Assembly: GCA_023212725.1 (NCBI GenBank) | Contig: JALBYF010000016.1 | Location: 220,501-284,500, forward strand | DNA length: 64,000 bases | Source of the DNA: Tranzscheliella williamsii | Lineage: Eukaryota; Basidiomycota; Ustilaginomycetes; Ustilaginales; Ustilaginaceae | Direction of reading: 5' to 3' | In this document: positions 58,960-64,000 of the stretch, piece after piece | How positions within the stretch are numbered: position 1 is the first letter of the stretch | Layout: each line of letters starts with the position of its first letter | Made by a program: the position numbers and the translations under genes | The notes under the pieces: generated by a model | Databases searched by the model: none | What the model saw: the letters and a program-made list of their open reading frames with translations, nothing else | What the model was told of the DNA's origin: nothing

Positions 58960-61900
58960 TTAGTGGTCTAAGAGTTGCTTTGCATAAATTTCGTAAGCCA
59001 TTCTCCTGCGCAGATAGGGCATGTCGGGTTGGGCAAAGTTCCACTCGTAGTCGTCATCGTCGTTGCCGTCATCAGCCTCCCCTGCTACGATAGACAGAGT
59101 TCCGGCCTTCTGCTCCAGGCCCTCCCCCTTCCACGTGATGGTCGGTGGCGTCAAGGCGATGGGCGTGTGCGGATCGCGTCGACTGATTTGCTCCATGGTT
59201 TGCGCCGCGAAGACGCCGCAATCGAAGCCGTTCTCCTGTTGCGGTGTCTCGTCGCTGAAATAGTTGCGCCACGAACGCAGGTCGATTTCCTTGTTCTTCT
59301 TGTCCTTGGCCTCAGCACTGAGATAGGTACGCATCAAGTCAAAGGCTCGCTCGTTTCGATGGCCCATCGAATCGTAGTATTCGAACCTGCGGTAGCGCAG
59401 ATGGATTGCGCCGCATACCCAGTGGGCATTGCCAAGATTGATAGGGAAGAGCACAATGTCTTTGCTGAAGATGTCCACCTTGCGCGTCCATCGCTTGACA
59501 CCGTCGTAGCCACGGTTCTTCAGGTTCTCCCAGAAGAAACTAGAAAAGAAGTGAACCCGCCAGAAGGCATCAAGCTCCGGAGCGTAGGGCCTCTTTGGCC
59601 TCTCTGCAGCTCCCTTCTTTCCCTTTGGCTTGCCGTTAGCTACAAGCGTCGGGAGGTCCACTGCCGCAGATGACCCCGACTTGTTGTCGGCAGTGGTTTT
59701 CATCCCTTCCAATCTCTTCTTGTCGGCTTCGTTGGATCTCAAGAGGATGAGATTGCCATAGTAATTGATAATCTCGTCGTTGAGCCACTGACCGGGACGG
59801 AGCTTTTGCACATCACGATCGTCCACCTCGGCACCAGGAATCGCAGCGATCTTACCCGACTTGCGCAGTACCACGTCCACCTCTTTCTCCATTTCGTCCG
59901 TCAGCTTCGGAGGAAGCGGTCGGCGACCTAGTACGCCACGAAGCTTCTTCAAGCGAGCTCTCTCTTCGCGCTTCAGCCTCTCCATCTCGACAAGCTTGGC
60001 AGGCGGCAGCGGTAGCACGCTCTGGGCATCCGCTTCCTTCTGTCGTATGAGCCGCTGCATCATGTTCTCCAGGTACTCCGTAGTGGAGACCCGTGCTTCT
60101 TGAGGATTCTGTGCATCTACGATGCTTTTCACCTTTGCCGACTTCAGCGCCAGCCCCTGGAATTCACGCATACTGATCAAAGGTTGACGATTGACCTTTC
60201 GTGTCATATTGAGAGTTGCTAAAGCGTTGGCAGCCATCCTCCTGATCTTGCTCTCGTTATAATCACGGACCTGCGCGGCGTGTTGTTTGTGAAAGATGGG
60301 ATTCTTCTTGGTGTAGCCCGAGCTTCGTCTTTTCGAAGGCAAAGACGCTCTCGATGAGGCGACACTGCCGGACGAAACCGACCGCTGGCCGAGAATCGAA
60401 TCTTCATCGTCCGTACTTTGCGCTATCCAACCTCTTTGACGACCATTGATGAAGAGACGTTGTCGGAACGTGCGGCCGAGGTCTTGCACCTGCTCTGTAG
60501 CGCTGGCCAGATGTTCTGATGAATCTGCGCGCTGCAGTGGCCGACGCGGATAGTGCCGATCCTTCTCGATTGCACGATCCCTGCGCAAAGCTTCGGCAGC
60601 GAGGGGTCCAACTAAAGAGAACCGTGAGCGCGGCCAAACCGTGGAGGCAGCAGAAGACGCAGTTGAAGTTGGCAGCTCTGCGGTCGAGCCCAGAACGGGG
60701 GTTGCGTGTAAGAGTATGGTAGAGTCGTTCTCCTTATCGGCTTCTTCAGAGACATCGGGCTCGTCTTCGTCTGATTCGCGAGTCAAGTCGACCACCTCGG
60801 AGCCGCGGAGCAGAGTCGCATCAGTTGCACCCTTGGCTGGCTCAAGTCCAGCCTCAGCTGCCGAGCTATCTTCTTCCCCCACTATCGGTAAGCCAGGCTG
60901 GACTTGTTCGGAAGCAACGTTATAGAGAGCCGCCTGCACTGGTATTGATTCGTCAGCTTCCAGTTGCGTCTGTGCTTCGGTACTGTTTTTCTGAATGTGC
61001 TCCCCTCCAGCTTCACCAGATGTTTGCGCTAGAGTCTCTGTATCAAGTTTTTTGACTTGCAACAGGGCTCGACGACTGCTGTTTTCTGCGGACACGAGGG
61101 AACGCTCGGCTTCAGGGTCTGCCGCGTGATCGACGGGTGAAGATGGTACTGTGCTGGGGGCTAGCATCTCTGAATATGCTTCAGCTACTCCAGGTGACAC
61201 TGTGCCCCCAGAGCTTGCGAGGTACATAGCCGGCGAGGGCTGTTCGTCGATGTGCGCGCTTTCTGGACTTAACCAACCAGAACCCTCGACATGCTCGCCG
61301 GCCTTGGCGATAGATGTGGCGACAATGCGATCGATATCATCATCTGTAGGCCCCACTGAAAATTCTCTATCCTCTGAAGACATATTGGTCAACTCCTCTC
61401 TACCTGTCGCAGGCACCTCTACGTACGATGCGGATCGAGTAGAGGAGCTGGCATCGACCGCACTTTGTAACGCTAAATCAGGTGGAAGCACTTCAGATCG
61501 GTCTGGAAGCTCTATAGCCTTGCCGTCCATTTTGTCGCGAGGTGAGCTGATGGTGTCCTGTGTGGAGATGACCGTGTCTGGCCGGGACGGGTTATGCGAA
61601 GAGGGAGGAGAAAAATGCGATTCGGTAGCTTCTTCCGAGGGGCTACAGGCGTCGGTAATGGGGCGCGAAGAGGCTTGAGAGTGACCAACTTGAGACATCT
61701 GTGGAAGAGGGTAGCGTATGGTGCCTTCCAGGTCCTGCAAAAGGACGCCCGCGGTTTCGGACAGAGGAGGCTCTGAAGGAGGAAGTTCTAGAAAACCACT
61801 AGCTGTCAGCGGAGCTGAGATATGCCCCTTGGGTCTGGGAGCCAAGAGTAAAGGTGTAGCGGTGGGTTCTGAGTCAATCAGGAGGCGTTGACGCTTCCTT

Positions 61901-62109
61901 GGAGAAAACGTAAAAGGTGTAACAAGTCTCTGCCAAAAGCGTCGAACGGGCGAGGCAGATGTGTGTAGCTGACTCGACCCGCCCAGATTTGCAACGGCAA
62001 GGGATGTAGGAGACAATGCGGGTGAAGAGCTGGAGGGTGAGCTTGATGGCGATGGAGAGGCTTCCGAAGCCGTAGGCTCTTGTGCCTTCTTCCTGCGTTT
62101 AGGTGGCAT
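58960..62109 (-). CDS. ULP1: Ulp1-type SUMO protease
   Basis: Cysteine protease that matures SUMO and removes it from targets, usually at the nuclear periphery. The ATG at 62109 (MPPKRRKKAQEPTASEASPS) gives 1049 residues and places a basic nuclear signal at the N-terminus; the frame also extends to 62202. Residues 1-700 are acidic and Ser-rich without a fold. The catalytic domain is C-terminal (about 790-1049): IVLFPINLGNAHWVCGAIHL with His about 895, RRFEYYDSMGHRNERA with Asp about 912, and QENGFDCGVFAAQTMEQISR with Cys about 963, preceded by the Gln of the oxyanion hole. The protein ends RRRMAYEIYAKQLLDH. It is longer than yeast Ulp1 (about 620 residues) because of the N-terminal extension. 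Confidence 0.93.
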   Translation of the reverse strand: MPPKRRKKAQEPTASEASPSPSSSPSSSSPALSPTSLAVANLGGSSQLHTSASPVRRFWQRLVTPFTFSPRKRQRLLIDSEPTATPLLLAPRPKGHISAPLTASGFLELPPSEPPLSETAGVLLQDLEGTIRYPLPQMSQVGHSQASSRPITDACSPSEEATESHFSPPSSHNPSRPDTVISTQDTISSPRDKMDGKAIELPDRSEVLPPDLALQSAVDASSSTRSASYVEVPATGREELTNMSSEDREFSVGPTDDDIDRIVATSIAKAGEHVEGSGWLSPESAHIDEQPSPAMYLASSGGTVSPGVAEAYSEMLAPSTVPSSPVDHAADPEAERSLVSAENSSRRALLQVKKLDTETLAQTSGEAGGEHIQKNSTEAQTQLEADESIPVQAALYNVASEQVQPGLPIVGEEDSSAAEAGLEPAKGATDATLLRGSEVVDLTRESDEDEPDVSEEADKENDSTILLHATPVLGSTAELPTSTASSAASTVWPRSRFSLVGPLAAEALRRDRAIEKDRHYPRRPLQRADSSEHLASATEQVQDLGRTFRQRLFINGRQRGWIAQSTDDEDSILGQRSVSSGSVASSRASLPSKRRSSGYTKKNPIFHKQHAAQVRDYNESKIRRMAANALATLNMTRKVNRQPLISMREFQGLALKSAKVKSIVDAQNPQEARVSTTEYLENMMQRLIRQKEADAQSVLPLPPAKLVEMERLKREERARLKKLRGVLGRRPLPPKLTDEMEKEVDVVLRKSGKIAAIPGAEVDDRDVQKLRPGQWLNDEIINYYGNLILLRSNEADKKRLEGMKTTADNKSGSSAAVDLPTLVANGKPKGKKGAAERPKRPYAPELDAFWRVHFFSSFFWENLKNRGYDGVKRWTRKVDIFSKDIVLFPINLGNAHWVCGAIHLRYRRFEYYDSMGHRNERAFDLMRTYLSAEAKDKKNKEIDLRSWRNYFSDETPQQENGFDCGVFAAQTMEQISRRDPHTPIALTPPTITWKGEGLEQKAGTLSIVAGEADDGNDDDDYEWNFAQPDMPYLRRRMAYEIYAKQLLDH

Positions 62110-62601
62110 CCCCGCTCCTGCGTTGCGAAGACCTAAGAATAGCTGCTTTCTGCGTATGAGCAGTCGGGAAGAGCGTCCCTGCTGCACAGCAAGGCAATCC
62201 AAGCGAGATCGAGATGCTGCTGCCAGATGCTGTAGACAAGCGATGGTGGATGGTGGTAAATGACGGTGAAAGGAAAGGAAGATTGGCAGGCAGGCAATGA
62301 ATCCTGTCAGATCAATTGATTCACTTTTTGTGATTTAGTGATATCCATTTCCCTGTGATTTCCATCCCCATTCACGCTTCCCATTCAACTTGGACGCGTT
62401 GACAAACCGCGAATGCGGAGGACCCTTACTCAGTGCGACGCGCTACTACCATTCACCTTCCAAAAATGAATTTTTCGGCGACTTTAGTACCCACAGTCTG
62501 TGCTAAGACTGTCGCTGTAGCGTTGAGAAGACGGCGTTACAGACCATGTCGACCCCTGGCTTCAGAAAGCGCACGTGCGGCATCTCCATGTTCTTATAGC
62601 C
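62110..62601. other. Interval upstream of ULP1
   Basis: 492 bp. It should hold the ULP1 promoter and the 3' end of the small gene at 62602-62904. A short GATTT/TGATTT-rich patch occurs near 62320-62360. No gene is seen. Confidence 0.3.
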
Positions 62602-62904
62602 TTAATGCTCGTACACAGTCGATACCATGAAGAAGATACCTGAAGCAAGCAAGCTCGCCGTCGCCAAGAGGAGAATTTGTCTAGTAAGACCCGATGGGCT
62701 ATCGTCGATCCATTTGACTTGGAAGAAGGCGAGATAGAAATGACTTTCGCAGGCAGACTGTATGTATACATGAAAGATAATGAGCAAGCCAAGCCAGAAC
62801 AGAGGAAAGGCTGTGTGGAGCCAGAGAGCGAATCACTGAATGCTCATTCCTACACGGCCCTCACCACGGGAAGACTTGGCTTCTTGTCCCGCTGCTTTAT
62901 GCAT
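62602..62904 (-). CDS. Small two-membrane-segment protein, two exons
   Basis: Unrecognised 82-residue protein assembled from 62904-62865 and 62810-62602. The 54 bp intron has GTGAGG and CCACACAG borders, and its removal joins MHKAAGQEAKSSR to AFPLFWLGLLIIFHVYIQSA in phase; without splicing both parts run into stops. A second hydrophobic segment, LTRQILLLATASLLASGIFF, ends in MVSTVYEH. A polar loop (FFQVKWIDDSPSG) separates the two segments. Length and topology resemble accessory subunits of ER or mitochondrial membrane complexes, but I could not match a family. Confidence 0.5.
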
Positions 62905-63284
62905 AGCGTGTACCGCTGTTACAGTGCTCAAGAACATGTCTCCCTTCTTCGACAACGATCGGACATTCCCGTTTACCGATCTTACAAGCTGGGTTGTCAC
63001 ACAAAACGCTTCGAATGATGATGATGCTTTCGCGAACGAATATCTCTCTCTCTGTACATAGAGACAGAATCCTCACTTGATGGACGGTGCATTTTATAGC
63101 CTTCCCTCCTTTTGAACCTTGGCAAGGTCTTCCCAGACCCTACGGGCCGGCCACCAGGCCAAATGCTTGCAATGTGAAAGTAACTTGTGGAGACTCGCTG
63201 GCATTCAGCTGCAACGGCTCGCAAGGAGTATATGTTGCTGTGCCAGTGATCTGATGTGATCTAATCTGTCGTGTCATGGTTGCG
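62905..63284. other. Interval at the right end
   Basis: 380 bp between the small membrane-protein gene and the interrupted frame at 63285. No gene is seen. Confidence 0.3.
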
Positions 63285-63815
63285 TTATGACTCTTTGAGT
63301 TGGACCTCCCATGTAGCGGCAAAGTCCTCCATCATCTCCGTACACGGCGGCAGTGCGCAAGCCCGGATCGCACTCCTGGCGGCAAGCTGCTGCAGGAGAT
63401 GCACTGTTTTCTCAACATTCGCTAGAACCGGATACGAGTTGATATTGAGTGAACGAACATGTAAAGAGCAGAAGTCTTCCTCTCCGGGCCGTTTGCGCTT
63501 CAGCCACTTCGTCGCCTTGCGCGTGAGGCCGCTTTTCTGCACCTCTGCTGTCGCATTGTCGCCGAGGAGCGCTTTTCTGGCCGTGCCTTTCGGATCATGC
63601 ACAGGTAGTGATCCGTACCATTCCGCCGCTTGCTGCTTGCCTTGCAGCATTTCGAGCCCCAGGTCCATTACAATCACCAGAGGTCAGTGGCCTTCCTTGA
63701 CGCTGTTTTGCACTGGCGGGCCCCAAACGTTGGCAGCGACATTCTTGATCAGATCATCTTCTCCATCATCGTCTCGTTCCTTGTTGGCCTCGGCGGCAGC
63801 GTTGTTGTTGGAACT
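63285..63815 (-). CDS. Unrecognised gene fragment with in-frame TGA (possible intron)
   Basis: The minus strand encodes, in one frame, NNNAAAEANKERDDDGEDDL, then NVAANVWGPPVQNSVKEGH, a TGA (63686-63684), then PLVIVMDLGLEMLQGKQQAA and on to a stop after FAATWEVQLKES (63285). The frame reads naturally through the TGA, as if a Trp codon had mutated. Alternatives are an intron (for example from GTGCAA before the TGA to CAAGCAG after it, with a CTGAC branch-like site), or two separate genes, the second starting at the ATG at 63668 (127 residues). The basic segment KATKWLKRKRPGEED and the helical LANVEKTVHLLQQLAARSAI are the only features. Upstream exons may lie beyond the window. Confidence 0.3.
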
Positions 63816-64000
63816 TTAGTGCTATGGGCGCCCAAGTCCTAACAGTCCAGCACCACAGTGAAGGTCCCGGGTACCTTGGACCGATAACTCCGATATATTT
63901 ATCAAGTACCAAGACACCGGTACAAACAACTGGTGGGAGAACCCGACAAACATTTCCACATGAAAGGTGCTGCCGCGGCTCAACACACTCTACAACAATG

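Noticed and set aside
63870..63963. Plus-strand stretch reading WTDNSDIFIKYQDTGTNNWW in one frame
   Set aside because: Protein-like by eye, but only about 30 codons, without a start or family match, and next to a minus-strand frame.

Overview
The window is nuclear DNA of a filamentous or yeast-like fungus. It has long, mostly intronless, GC-rich genes on both strands, short GT-AG introns (about 54-208 bp) near gene ends, and no operons or ribosome-binding sites. The gene set (ERG5/CYP61, Ksp1-type kinase, Fmp40-type SelO, Slx9, a tubulin cofactor D, JMJD4-like and XAP5 proteins) and the low intron density suggest a basidiomycete, most likely Ustilaginomycotina (smut-type). That placement is inference from composition and protein style; no search was run.

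Layout: NUP82/NUP88-like nucleoporin (+, 156-3434); peroxisomal acyl-CoA thioesterase (-, 3635-4826) divergent from SLY1 (+, 5451-7571); small unknown protein (-, 7790-8275); a 1.8 kb gap; giant Ksp1-like kinase (-, 10111-15684); UBC7 (+) convergent with a UFE1/syntaxin-18 SNARE (-), which is divergent from ALG12 (+); XAP5/FAM50 (+, three exons); decayed ACT-domain gene (-, about 23.1-23.5 kb); disordered protein with a CUE-like C-terminus (+, 24140-27436); amino-acid permease (-, 28431-30137); a 2.9 kb gene-poor stretch; membrane-anchored unknown protein (-, 33044-34897); flavin-reductase-like protein (+); methyltransferase with a histidine-rich insert (-); tubulin cofactor D (+); class 3 lipase (-); SLX9 (+); ERG5 sterol C-22 desaturase (-, three exons); a 1.9 kb gap; GPI14/PIG-M (-) divergent from SelO (+); JMJD4-like oxygenase (-); ULP1 SUMO protease (-); a small spliced two-membrane-segment protein (-); and an interrupted unknown reading frame at the right edge.

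The genes are housekeeping functions, not one cluster. Several concern the early secretory pathway and ER (SLY1, UFE1, ALG12, GPI14, UBC7). SLY1 and UFE1 act in the same ER-Golgi SNARE fusion machinery, and ALG12 and GPI14 both use dolichol-phosphate-mannose in the ER. I saw no rRNA, tRNA, CRISPR array, intact transposon or obvious virus-derived sequence.

Most notable observations: a probable ACT_7/CASTOR-like pseudogene, a 22-histidine insertion in a methyltransferase, a repeated switch from G-rich to C-rich coding strand at the 3' ends of five genes, an ATG-only first exon in SLX9, and a small spliced membrane protein. No clearly new multi-gene system is visible.
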